From the NCBI RefSeq assembly GCF_900094625.1, contig NZ_FMAJ01000007.1, positions 298,726-362,725 of the forward strand: a stretch of 64,000 nucleotides of DNA, read 5' to 3'. Below the pieces are notes generated by a model, which made no database searches, was not told the DNA's origin, and worked only from the letters and a program-made list of their open reading frames with translations. Source of the DNA: Rhizobium aethiopicum. GTDB taxonomy: Bacteria; Pseudomonadota; Alphaproteobacteria; Rhizobiales; Rhizobiaceae. Below are positions 18,019 through 27,101 of the stretch, piece after piece; position 1 is the stretch's first letter, and every line of letters starts with the position of its first letter. A program made the translations under genes and the position numbers.

Positions 18019-18039
18019 ACATACAAACAGATTGTATGT
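18019..18039. promoter_or_regulatory. TetR operator candidate O1
   Basis: ACATACAA (18019-18026) and TTGTATGT (18032-18039), a perfect 8-bp inverted repeat with a 5-base spacer, nine bases before the tetR start. Confidence 0.7.
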
Positions 18040-18050
18040 TAAGGACAAAA

Positions 18051-18067
18051 ACATACAGTCTGTATGT
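18051..18067. promoter_or_regulatory. TetR operator candidate O2
   Basis: ACATACAG (18051-18058), T, CTGTATGT (18060-18067): a perfect 8+1+8 palindrome sharing the ACATACA half-site with O1. The two centres are 30 bases apart, near three helical turns, so both dimers would sit on one face of the DNA. Confidence 0.75.
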
Positions 18068-18084
18068 AACCAGGGAGGAAAGTG

Positions 18085-18510
18085 ATGAAATCGACGAGCT
18101 ACTATCCCGTCATCATGACCGAAGACGTTGCCGGTTCCGCCCGCTTCTATTGCGCGCATTTCGGCTTCAGGGCGCTGTTCGAGAGCGACTGGTACGTTCA
18201 TCTGCAATCGACAGAGGAAGAAAATGTCGCTCTTGCCATTCTCCATGGCAGCCACGAATCCATCCCGGCCGTGGCTCGCGGCAAGGTGTCCGGACTGCTC
18301 CTTAATTTCGAGGTTGCCGATGTCGATGTGGTGTACGCGGCTTGCCGCAGCGCAAACCTGCCGATCCTCCAGGAAATCCGCGACGAGGATTTCGGCCAGC
18401 GGCATTTCATCACCGCCGACCCGAACGGCGTGCTGATCGACATCATCAAGCCGATCCCGCCGAGCGCTGAATTCGCATCGATGTACGAGACATCAGCCTT
18501 ACCCGGTTGA
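18085..18510 (+). CDS. VOC/glyoxalase-fold protein
   Basis: 141 residues from ATG 18085, with AGGGAGG six bases upstream; the GTG three bases earlier is a weaker choice. Two beta-alpha-beta-beta-beta repeats are visible, with YYPVIMTEDVAGSARFYCAHFGF opening the first and FGQRHFITADPNGVLIDIIKP closing the second. This is the vicinal-oxygen-chelate superfamily (glyoxalases, extradiol dioxygenases, antibiotic-binding proteins). The substrate is not evident. Control by the divergent TetR protein suggests a detoxification or resistance role, an inference from context. Confidence 0.82.
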   Translation: MKSTSYYPVIMTEDVAGSARFYCAHFGFRALFESDWYVHLQSTEEENVALAILHGSHESIPAVARGKVSGLLLNFEVADVDVVYAACRSANLPILQEIRDEDFGQRHFITADPNGVLIDIIKPIPPSAEFASMYETSALPG

Positions 18511-18513
18511 AGC

Positions 18514-19227
18514 TCAGGCGCGAGGACCGGCATCCTTTGCGGAAATCAGCTTGTGCAGATGCACCATCATGCCCGCCGCAAAGAGAGGCGTCAGCAGGTT
18601 GACCACGGGGATCGCCAGAAAGAGAGCGATTACCAGCCCGCCGAAAAAGACCGTCGGCGCATGTTTGGCGCGGAAGAGCCGTGCCTCCTGAGGGGGACGA
18701 AAGCGCATGGCGGCGAACTCGAAAAATTCCCGTCCGAGCAGGTAGCCGTTCACCAGAAAGAAGGCGATCAGATTGACGCCGGGGATGAACAGCAGCAACA
18801 ACGCCACGACATTGCCGAGGATCACCACTCCGAGGAACTTGATCGAGCTTGCCATCGCCGGGCCGAGCGGCATGGCGGTGCCCGGTGCGTCACCGGGATA
18901 GTCACGCTTTTCGATGACCTCGGCGACATCGTCAAGGAAAAGGCCCGCGATCAGCGCCGTCACCGGCGAAAGCAAGAGCGCCAGCACGAGCGCAAGGCCG
19001 ATCCCGGCGAAGATCGCGAAAACCAGCGCGAACCACCCCGCCCAATCCGGCATCTCGGGAAAAAAGCTGGTGAGCCAGGGAAAGAGGAAGGCCATGAAGG
19101 CCCCGCGCAACGCGAACCAGAGGCCCACGAGCACGAGAAGCGTCAGGCCGAGAACCTTCCAGAAAACCGAGCGCGTCTCCTGCGCGAACAGATTGGCGAG
19201 CGAAAGTCGTGCGGCATCGAGAATCAT
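18514..19227 (-). CDS. EI24/CysZ-like membrane protein
   Basis: 237 residues with about five hydrophobic segments. The arrangement (two N-terminal helices, an internal segment LFLDDVAEVIEKRDYPG, then FIPGVNLIAFFLVNGYLLGREFFEFAAMRFRP) matches the EI24 domain family that includes the sulfate permease CysZ. Alphaproteobacterial members are annotated as EI24-domain or sulfate-transporter-like proteins, but transport by this one is unproven and no cysteine-synthesis gene is nearby. It converges with the VOC gene, with a gap of three bases. Confidence 0.78.
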   Translation of the reverse strand: MILDAARLSLANLFAQETRSVFWKVLGLTLLVLVGLWFALRGAFMAFLFPWLTSFFPEMPDWAGWFALVFAIFAGIGLALVLALLLSPVTALIAGLFLDDVAEVIEKRDYPGDAPGTAMPLGPAMASSIKFLGVVILGNVVALLLLFIPGVNLIAFFLVNGYLLGREFFEFAAMRFRPPQEARLFRAKHAPTVFFGGLVIALFLAIPVVNLLTPLFAAGMMVHLHKLISAKDAGPRA

Positions 19228-19315
19228 ATTGTCGGCGTCTCCGGTTGCGCAGAAGATGTAGGAAAGGCGAATGCCACCGACAAGAGAGAATAAAATTGCA
19301 GGCTGTAATAGAAAC

Positions 19316-19344
19316 TTGTCGCAATATTAGAACAAATATAATAT
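19316..19344 (+). promoter_or_regulatory. Sigma-70-type promoter of the RpiR-family gene
   Basis: TTGTCG (19316-19321), 17 bases, TAATAT (19339-19344), within an AT-rich stretch (19270-19360) unlike the rest of the window. The expected start is about 110 bases before the GTG at 19462, leaving a long leader. AATATT repeats flanking the spacer could bind the regulator. Confidence 0.55.
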
Positions 19345-19461
19345 TATGACATACAGAAATAAGCATGAACCTGAGAAGCAGCTTCCGAAAATAGTTGCCA
19401 AGACAAGGGGTCGCGATAGCGCATCCACGGAAGGCCTCTGAGGAAATACGGGGAGGCTGAT

Positions 19462-20316
19462 GTGGAAGACTTTGTGCACAAGCTCAGGCAATACGTAAAA
19501 AGCGGCACACCGGCGGAGCGCCGTATCGCGAAATATTTCTCCGAACACCTGAATGACCTGCCGTTCGAAACGGCAGCCTCTGTCGCCGACAGGCTGGATC
19601 TGTCGCCGATGACCGTCGGGCGCTTCCTGCGCGCGCTCGGCTATCAGGGTTTGGACAGCGTCAAGGTGGAGATTCGCGAGACCGTGACGACATCGCCGGC
19701 GCAGTTGCAGAGCGCCATGAGCGAGCTGCATGCGGACGCTGCGGAGGGCAAGCCGCTTGCCGTGCTGGTTGCCGAACAGATCCAGGCCCTGCATCACATC
19801 TATCATTTGACGGCGCAACCGCATTGGGCCGAAGCCGTCCGTTTGATCAGCACCGCCCGCGAAGTCTCGATCGCCACTCATGCGCGGCTTGCGAGCCTTG
19901 CCAACCATTTCTGCCAGCGGCTGACGCAAGCCCGCGACGGCGTCCGCACGCTCGATGCCACTGACAACCGTTTTGCCGAACTCTTCGCCCGGCAGGCCGT
20001 CGACGACGCTTTGCTCGTGATCATCGACTGCCGCCGATTCGCCAAGGCACGGCTGCTTGCCAGAACCGCGCGGCGCTACGGCTACAAGGTCGTGCTGATT
20101 TCGCCGCAACAAGCAGACTGGATGGCGGATCAGTCAAACGTCATGCTACCCTTGCCGCCGGCTCGCGCCCCCGATCTCGACAATCTTCCGCCGCTGATCG
20201 CGTTGCTCGACTGTCTTTCGGAATCCGTCATTCTCGAAGTCGGAGAGGAGGCAGCCCTTCGCCGCCGCCGCATGCTGGAATTCGCGACCGTTCTCGGCGA
20301 AACTGCGAACCACTGA
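19462..20316 (+). CDS. MurR/RpiR-family transcriptional regulator
   Basis: 284 residues from GTG 19462 with GGGAGG at 19451-19456; an out-of-frame ATG overlaps it. The N-terminal HTH_6 domain (about 5-75) has AASVADRLDLSPMTVGRFLRALGYQGL. A SIS sugar-phosphate-binding domain covers about 120-250. It faces the polyol operon tail to tail (13 bases from the kinase stop) and is likely to sense a phosphorylated sugar made by that operon, perhaps ribulose-5-phosphate. This is an inference from position. Confidence 0.9.
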   Translation: MEDFVHKLRQYVKSGTPAERRIAKYFSEHLNDLPFETAASVADRLDLSPMTVGRFLRALGYQGLDSVKVEIRETVTTSPAQLQSAMSELHADAAEGKPLAVLVAEQIQALHHIYHLTAQPHWAEAVRLISTAREVSIATHARLASLANHFCQRLTQARDGVRTLDATDNRFAELFARQAVDDALLVIIDCRRFAKARLLARTARRYGYKVVLISPQQADWMADQSNVMLPLPPARAPDLDNLPPLIALLDCLSESVILEVGEEAALRRRRMLEFATVLGETANH

Positions 20317-20329
20317 AACTGGCTGTCTT

Positions 20330-21913
20330 CTAATGCAGCGCTTCCAGTTCGGCGCGATGCCGCTGCATGGCCAGAAGACGGCGATAGTCGCGGTCGTAAA
20401 ACACCTGTTTCGCCTTGTCGGGAAACCGTTCGTCGCCGCCGGGATACATCGCCTCGCCGGCTGCCGCCAAATCATCATGCAGGCCGCAGGCGACGGATGC
20501 CGCGATCGCCGTGCCGAGCAGCACCGCCTCGTTCATCTTCGGCACTACGACCTTGCAGCCGGTGGCATCGCTATAGAGTTCCATCAGCACCGGGTTTTTC
20601 ACGTGCCCGCCTGCGATATGCAGCGTATCAGGCACGTAGCCATACTCCTTCATATTCTCGAGGATATGGCGAATGCCGAGGGCAATTGCGACGGCAGCCC
20701 GCCAATAGAGCGCGCAGAGCCCGTCGAACGATGTATCGAGAGTCAGCCCGCTGATGACCCCGACGGCATGCGGATCGGCAAGCGGGGAGCGATTGCCGTG
20801 AAAGTCCGGCAGCACGAAAATGCGCTCGCCGAAAGCCTCGCCCTCCTCTGCGCGCAATTCGGCGATGCGCGCGACAATCTTCTGGTGCAGCGTCGCCGTT
20901 GGCTCGCCGCCGGCCGCATGCATGCGCACGATATGATCGAGCAGTGCGCCGGTCGCAGATTGCCCGGCTTCCACCAGCCAGGACTGCGGGAAGACAACCT
21001 CGTAATAGGGGCCCCACATGCCATGGCTCGGCTTGCGCTGCTGTGAAAAGGCGACGATGCAGCTTGACGTGCCGGCGACCAGCGCCAGTTGGCGTTCGCG
21101 TTTCACTGGATCGGCGGCATAACCGGCGAGAGCTCCGAGGGCGCCGGCATAAGCATCGATCATACCCGCGGAGACATGGCACTCCGTGGTCAGCCCCAGC
21201 GCCTCGGCCGCATCAGGCGTCAGCCGGCCCATACTGCCGCCGACCGGCGCAGTCTCATCCGGTAGCTGGCCGCGCGCCTGAAGATCGTCGAGACCGATAC
21301 GCTGTAGGAAATCCTGCTGCCAGCCCTTTTCGAGATGGGCAAGATAGTTCCATTTTGCCGTTAGCGTGCAGCGCGAACGGGCGGGCGATCCAGTCGATTT
21401 CCAGGTCATGAAATCGGCAAGGTCGAAGAAATAGCCGGCCTTTTCCCATGTCGCCGGCAGCTTCTTCTTCAGCCACATCAGCTTCGGCATTTCCATTTCA
21501 GGCGACATGACCCGGCCGGAATGGTCGAGCACCCTGTGTTCCGTCGCCGTACAGAAATCGGCTTCCTTCAGCGCCCGGTGATCGAGCCATACGATCGTGT
21601 CGAAACGCTGCTCGCCTCCCGTCGACACACTGATCTGCCGGCCTTCGACGTCACGGACGACCAGCGAACAGGTAGCGTCGAAGCCGATCGCTGCGACCGA
21701 CGCGGCGGTGATACCGGATTGCTCCATCACCCTGCGCACCGCTGTACACGCGGCCAACCATATGTCTTCCGAATCGTACTCTGCGTGGTTTTGACGCGGC
21801 CGGTTCATTGCGATCGGATGTTCGGCTTTGGCCAGCAGACGACCGCTGGCATCGAAAACGCCGGCGCGCGCGCTGCCGGTGCCGACATCCACCGCAACCA
21901 CATGATCACGCAT
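20330..21913 (-). CDS. FGGY-family kinase, D-ribulokinase type
   Basis: 527 residues from ATG 21913, whose first base is the last base of the upstream HAD stop codon (TGATG); a TTG three bases before is not needed. The FGGY N-terminal ATPase half begins VAVDVGTGSARAGVF and the C-terminal half has HIAGGHVKNPVLMELYSDATG. The stretch TCSLV at residues 81-85 is, as I recall, the marker of D-ribulokinases, as against xylulo- or glycerol kinases. It should phosphorylate a ketopentose made by the MtlK-type dehydrogenase. It is the last gene of the polyol operon. Confidence 0.85.
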   Translation of the reverse strand: MRDHVVAVDVGTGSARAGVFDASGRLLAKAEHPIAMNRPRQNHAEYDSEDIWLAACTAVRRVMEQSGITAASVAAIGFDATCSLVVRDVEGRQISVSTGGEQRFDTIVWLDHRALKEADFCTATEHRVLDHSGRVMSPEMEMPKLMWLKKKLPATWEKAGYFFDLADFMTWKSTGSPARSRCTLTAKWNYLAHLEKGWQQDFLQRIGLDDLQARGQLPDETAPVGGSMGRLTPDAAEALGLTTECHVSAGMIDAYAGALGALAGYAADPVKRERQLALVAGTSSCIVAFSQQRKPSHGMWGPYYEVVFPQSWLVEAGQSATGALLDHIVRMHAAGGEPTATLHQKIVARIAELRAEEGEAFGERIFVLPDFHGNRSPLADPHAVGVISGLTLDTSFDGLCALYWRAAVAIALGIRHILENMKEYGYVPDTLHIAGGHVKNPVLMELYSDATGCKVVVPKMNEAVLLGTAIAASVACGLHDDLAAAGEAMYPGGDERFPDKAKQVFYDRDYRRLLAMQRHRAELEALH

Positions 21914-22602
21914 CAAATCTCGGTCCCGTCCAGCTTATGGTTGCGGACAAGGTGTATCAAATCCGGCATGGCGTCAAACACCACATCAGGCGAAAGCCGG
22001 TCGAGTTCGGCCCGGTAACCGGCGAAGTTCGCATGCGATCCGCCGGTGAAGGCAAAGACCGTCATACCGGCGGCCTTGGCGGCGGCAATGCCGGCCGGAC
22101 TGTCCTCGATGACAAGACAGACGTCGGGCTCGACCCGCATCTGCCGGGCCGCATGCAGGAACAGATCGGGCGCGGGTTTGCCGCGTTTGACCATCGTGGC
22201 GCTGAAGATGTCGGGAAGTTTATCGAGAAGTCCGGTGACGGAAAGCGATAGCCGGATCCGCTCCATCTGGCTTGAAGAGGCGACGCAGCAGGGAATGCCG
22301 AGCCCGTCAATCGTCGCCGCAATGCCTTCGATCGGCTTCAGCTCGGTGCGGAATCGCGCGTAGAGATCGGTGCGGATGCGCTCCAGGAATTCCTCACCGG
22401 CATGGACGTTGAATTCGGTTTCCAGCGTGTCGACGAGAGTCGAGAGGCTGCGGCCGAGAAAACGCTCATAGGCCTGGTCCTCCGTGATCGAAACGCCGAG
22501 ATCGCTCATCGCCCGAACGAGCACGCTGATCGAGATCGGCTCGCTATCGACGAGCACCCCGTCGCAATCGAAGATGACCAGCCTTGGTTCAGCATCAGCC
22601 AT
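21913..22602 (-). CDS. HAD-superfamily hydrolase (phosphatase/phosphoglucomutase-like)
   Basis: 229 residues with all HAD motifs: FDCDGVLVDSE (nucleophile Asp12, acid/base Asp14), a Ser in VASSSQMER, Lys in KRGKPAPD and the acidic IEDSPAG. The helical cap between motifs 1 and 2 is of the beta-phosphoglucomutase/sugar-phosphatase subclass. Its stop overlaps the kinase start by one base, so the two are translationally coupled. It probably removes phosphate from a sugar or polyol phosphate that builds up during polyol growth; the exact substrate is unknown. About 75 bases separate it from mtlK upstream. Confidence 0.88.
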   Translation of the reverse strand: MADAEPRLVIFDCDGVLVDSEPISISVLVRAMSDLGVSITEDQAYERFLGRSLSTLVDTLETEFNVHAGEEFLERIRTDLYARFRTELKPIEGIAATIDGLGIPCCVASSSQMERIRLSLSVTGLLDKLPDIFSATMVKRGKPAPDLFLHAARQMRVEPDVCLVIEDSPAGIAAAKAAGMTVFAFTGGSHANFAGYRAELDRLSPDVVFDAMPDLIHLVRNHKLDGTEI

Positions 22603-22677
22603 GAAAGACCCAACCTGAGTTCAATTCGGACATGACCGTCCCTGATGGCGGCAGCCGATGCCGCCATCAGGATTCCC

Positions 22678-24159
22678 TTACACTGCAAGTTTGCCGTCGA
22701 GATAGAGCTGCAGCGTCTCCCGCGTGCCTTTTTCCCACAGGCTTTTGAGCGCATGGGCGAAACGCTTGCGGAACAGTTCTGATTTTGCCGCTTCGCCGAA
22801 AATATCGTCGAAGACGAGGAAGGCTGAGGGGTCGTCCTTTGCTTTCAGCGCAGCCGCATGCAGGCGCTCGGCGCTGGCATCGTTGAAGACGATATCCTTG
22901 CCGCTGTCGGTCTTGCCGGCGAAATAACGGCACCACAGCGCTGAAACCAGCGCCAGACCGACGATATCCCTGCCCTGGCGCAGATTGTCGAGCGTCGAGG
23001 GCAGGATGAATTTCGGCTGGCGGTTCGAACCGTCCTGCGCCAGACGCGGAATGGTGTCGCCAATCTTCGGATTGAGAAGCCGATGCTCGATCAGTGCGAA
23101 ATAATCGGTCAGCGACGTGTTCGGCACCGGCGGCACGATCGGGATGATCTCGTCTTTCTCGATCTTGGCGAGGAAGGCACGGACTAGCGGATCTTCCATG
23201 GCATCATGAACGAAGTGAATATCCATCAGCGCCGCCGGATAGGCGATCGCGGCATGCCCGCCGTTGAGGATGCGGATCTTCATGTGTTCGTAAGGGGTAA
23301 CGTCGGGCACGAAGGTCACGCCGACCTTTTCGAGCGCCGGCCGTCCGGCCGTGAATTTGTCTTCGAGGACCCACTGCTTGAATTCTTCGCAATAAACCGG
23401 CCAGTTGTCCTCGATCCCGAAATTGTCCCTGAGAAAATCGATCTCCCGCTGGCCCGTCGCCGGCGTAATGCGGTCGACCATCGCATTCGGGAAGGCGACA
23501 TTGGCGCGGATCCAGTCGGCCAGGGCGGCATCCGAAAGTGCGGCCGTGCCGACAACAGCATTGGCGGTGACGACGCCGTTATGAGGAATGTTGTCGCAGG
23601 ACATCACGGTGAACGGTTCGATGCCTCTATCCCTGCGGGCCTTCAGGCCGGCGACAATCAGACCGAAAACCGTCTTCGGCGCGCCGGGATTCTGTCCATC
23701 GGCGGCGATATCGGGGTGGGCCGGATTGAAGGTGCCAGAAGCATCGATAAAGTATCCGCCCTCGGTGATCGTCAGCGAGACAATGCGGATTTGCGGATCG
23801 GCAAGCCTGGCGATGATCGCGGCGTGATCGCCGACCGGCAGGATGTCGATCATCGGCGCAGTAACACGCGCCGCTGTCTTGTTGTTGTCCTGCTCGACCA
23901 CCGTCGTCAGGAAATCCTGGGCCGCGAGCTTCTCGCGCATGGCGGCATCCGATGGCAGCACGCCGGCGCCAACGATCGCCCAGTCATGGTCAACGCCCTG
24001 GTTGAAGAGGTCGTCGAGATAGATCGCCTGATGGGCACGGTGAAAATTGCCGACGCCGAAGTGCACGATCCCGGCTTTCAGCGACGCCCTCTCATAAGAA
24101 GGGATGGCGGCAGTGCGCGCCGCGTCCGAAAGCGTTGCCAGCGAAAGTTTGCACGTCAT
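22678..24159 (-). CDS. mtlK: Mannitol/polyol 2-dehydrogenase (long-chain)
   Basis: 493 residues, the size of polyol-specific long-chain dehydrogenases. The N-terminal nucleotide-binding fold has VHFGVGNFHRAHQAIYLDDLF. The C-terminal catalytic site carries KIRILNGGH (the Lys-X4-Asn-X2-His signature). It oxidises mannitol to fructose, and homologues also take D-arabinitol or sorbitol. GAGGA lies just before ATG 24159. It comes directly after the transporter ATPase gene; the sorbitol dehydrogenase smoS, which I remember at this place in related rhizobia, is missing. The kinase downstream suggests pentitols may also be substrates. Confidence 0.9.
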   Translation of the reverse strand: MTCKLSLATLSDAARTAAIPSYERASLKAGIVHFGVGNFHRAHQAIYLDDLFNQGVDHDWAIVGAGVLPSDAAMREKLAAQDFLTTVVEQDNNKTAARVTAPMIDILPVGDHAAIIARLADPQIRIVSLTITEGGYFIDASGTFNPAHPDIAADGQNPGAPKTVFGLIVAGLKARRDRGIEPFTVMSCDNIPHNGVVTANAVVGTAALSDAALADWIRANVAFPNAMVDRITPATGQREIDFLRDNFGIEDNWPVYCEEFKQWVLEDKFTAGRPALEKVGVTFVPDVTPYEHMKIRILNGGHAAIAYPAALMDIHFVHDAMEDPLVRAFLAKIEKDEIIPIVPPVPNTSLTDYFALIEHRLLNPKIGDTIPRLAQDGSNRQPKFILPSTLDNLRQGRDIVGLALVSALWCRYFAGKTDSGKDIVFNDASAERLHAAALKAKDDPSAFLVFDDIFGEAAKSELFRKRFAHALKSLWEKGTRETLQLYLDGKLAV

Positions 24160-24191
24160 GTTTTAGTCCTCTTGAAGGTCTTGCCGAGACG

Positions 24192-24211
24192 GCCGGGCGC
24201 CATCGCCCGGC
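24192..24211 (-). other. Intercistronic hairpin between smoK and mtlK
   Basis: GCCGGGCG (24192-24199), CCAT loop, CGCCCGGC (24204-24211): a perfect 8-bp stem in the 83-base gap. No T-run, so it may mark a processing or stability point rather than an end of transcription. Confidence 0.45.
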
Positions 24212-24242
24212 TCGCATGCCTGCCCCCAGCCGGCTGCCCGCC

Positions 24243-25241
<999 letters not shown>

Positions 25242-25257
25242 GTTTGTCTCCCTTTTC

Positions 25258-26088
25258 TTATTTCACTGCGCCGAAGGTCAGGCCGCGGACGAGTTGTTTC
25301 TGACTGAACCAGCCGAGGATCAGGATCGGCGCGATCGCCATGGTCGAGGCCGCCGAGAGTTTGGCGTAGAACAGGCCCTCGGGGCTGGAATAAGAGGCGA
25401 TGAAGGCCGTCAGCGGCGCCGCCTTCGAGGCGGTGAGGTTGAGCGTCCAGAATGCCTCGTTCCAGGCAAGGATGATGTTCAGAAGCAGCGTCGAGGCAAT
25501 GCCCGGCACCGCCATCGGCGTCAGCACGTAGACGATTTCCTTCATCAGCGACGCCCCGTCCATGCGCGCCGCTTCGAGGATTTCGCCGGGGATTTCCTTG
25601 AAGTAGGTGTAGAGCATCCAGACGATGATCGGCAGGTTGATAAGCGTCAGTACGATCACCAGCCCGGTGCGCGTATCAAGAAGGCCCGAATTGCGGAACA
25701 GCAGATAGATCGGGATCAGCGCGCCGACCGGCGGCATCATCTTGGTCGAGAGCATCCACATCAGCACGTCCTTCGTTCGCTTGGTCGGCGAAAACGCCAT
25801 CGCCCAGGCGGCCGGGATGGCGATGATCAACCCGATCAACGTCGAGCCGAAGGAAATGACCACCGAATTCATGAAGTGGCTGAGATAGTTCGACCGGCTC
25901 TGCACCTCCGCATAGTTCTCAGCCGTCCAGTGGAAGAACAGGAACTGCGGCGGCGAAGCGATGGCATCGGCTTCCGATTTGAAGCTGGTCAGGAACGTCC
26001 AAAGAATCGGGAAGAAGATCAGGATGCCGAGCGTCCAGGCGACCGCGGTCACGATGACCTTGCGCCGGGTTGTGACTTTTCTTGCCAT
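25258..26088 (-). CDS. smoG: Sugar/polyol ABC permease (SmoG-like)
   Basis: 276 residues, six transmembrane helices, MalG type. The EAA loop is EAARMDGASLMKEIVYVLTPMAVPGI. The N-terminus is short and basic (ARKVTTRRK). It starts three bases after the stop of the preceding permease. The C-terminus ends LVRGLTFGAVK, typical for MalG-type permeases. It forms the inner-membrane channel together with the SmoF-like protein. Confidence 0.9.
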   Translation of the reverse strand: MARKVTTRRKVIVTAVAWTLGILIFFPILWTFLTSFKSEADAIASPPQFLFFHWTAENYAEVQSRSNYLSHFMNSVVISFGSTLIGLIIAIPAAWAMAFSPTKRTKDVLMWMLSTKMMPPVGALIPIYLLFRNSGLLDTRTGLVIVLTLINLPIIVWMLYTYFKEIPGEILEAARMDGASLMKEIVYVLTPMAVPGIASTLLLNIILAWNEAFWTLNLTASKAAPLTAFIASYSSPEGLFYAKLSAASTMAIAPILILGWFSQKQLVRGLTFGAVK

Positions 26089-26091
26089 CTC

Positions 26092-26964
26092 TCAAGCCTC
26101 CAGATTCTTGCCGACGAGGCGGACGAGGAAGATCGCGACGATATTGGCCAGCACCACCGCGACGATGCCGCCCGCCGAAGCGCCGCCGATATCGAACTGC
26201 AGGAGCGCCTGCGCATAGACGAGATAGGTGAGATTGGTGCTGTCGGTGCCCGGCCCGCCATTGGTGGTGACGAGGATTTCGGCGAAGACCGAAAGCAGGA
26301 AGATAGTCTGGATCAGGATCACCACGGTGATGGCGCGCGCCATGTGCGGCAGGATGATGTAGATGAATTTCGAGATCGCGCCGGCACCGTCCATTTCGGC
26401 CGCCTCCTTCTGCTCCTCGTCGAGCGACTGCAGCGCGGTCAGCAGGATGAGGGTGGCAAAGGGCAGCCACTGCCAGGCGACGATGAGAATGACGGAAAAC
26501 AGCGGCGCATTCGCCAGCCAGTCGATCGGCTGCAGGCCCAGCGCCTTCGCAAGATGGGCGAAGAGGCCGTTGACCGGGTTCATGAACATGTTCTTCCAGA
26601 CCAGCGCTGCCACCGTCGGCATGACGAAAAACGGAGCGATGACGAGGATGCGCACGATGCCCTGTCCGTACATCGGTTGATCGAGCAGAAGTGCGAAGGC
26701 GATGCCGCCGATGACGGTGATCAGCAACACGCCGGCGACGAGCAGCAGCGTATTGACCAGGGCCGCAAAGAAGGCCGGATCGGAAAGGAAATATTCGTAA
26801 TTCAGAAAGCCGACGAAGCTTTCCATGCCCGGATTGAGCAGATTGTAGTTCAAGAGCGAGAAATAGATCGTCATCGCGAGCGGGACGATCATCCATGCAA
26901 AGAGGAAGAGCACGGAGGGCGCGATCATCAGGCGCGCGGCGGAACGGGTGTGTAACGTTGCCAT
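26092..26964 (-). CDS. smoF: Sugar/polyol ABC permease (SmoF-like)
   Basis: 290 residues from ATG 26964, where the protein opens MATLHTRSAARLMIAPSVLFLFAWM; an earlier in-frame ATG would add 28 residues without membrane or family character. MalF-type with six helices and the EAA loop EAAEMDGAGAISKFIYIILPHM. The long spacer to the binding-protein gene (137 bases) carries a hairpin, so this gene is probably expressed below the level of the binding protein. Confidence 0.88.
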   Translation of the reverse strand: MATLHTRSAARLMIAPSVLFLFAWMIVPLAMTIYFSLLNYNLLNPGMESFVGFLNYEYFLSDPAFFAALVNTLLLVAGVLLITVIGGIAFALLLDQPMYGQGIVRILVIAPFFVMPTVAALVWKNMFMNPVNGLFAHLAKALGLQPIDWLANAPLFSVILIVAWQWLPFATLILLTALQSLDEEQKEAAEMDGAGAISKFIYIILPHMARAITVVILIQTIFLLSVFAEILVTTNGGPGTDSTNLTYLVYAQALLQFDIGGASAGGIVAVVLANIVAIFLVRLVGKNLEA

Positions 26965-27057
26965 GGCAATCACCGATCTGGACTGAAGCGGGGAGCGGCC
27001 GCAAGGCAGCTTTGTCTGGAAAAAGAGGCCGCCGATGCAGTTGGGCAATCGGCGACC

Positions 27058-27089
27058 CAGAGGGGCGGATTGTCAAGGATCCGCCTCTT
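27058..27089 (-). other. Hairpin between smoE and smoF
   Basis: AGAGGGGCGGAT on the left and ATCCGCCTCT on the right form a GC-rich stem of about 10 bp with one bulged base, 13 bases beyond the smoE stop. No T-run follows on the minus strand. It probably protects the 3' end of the smoE message or causes partial termination. Confidence 0.55.
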
Positions 27090-27101
27090 GCTCAGGAGGT
27101 T

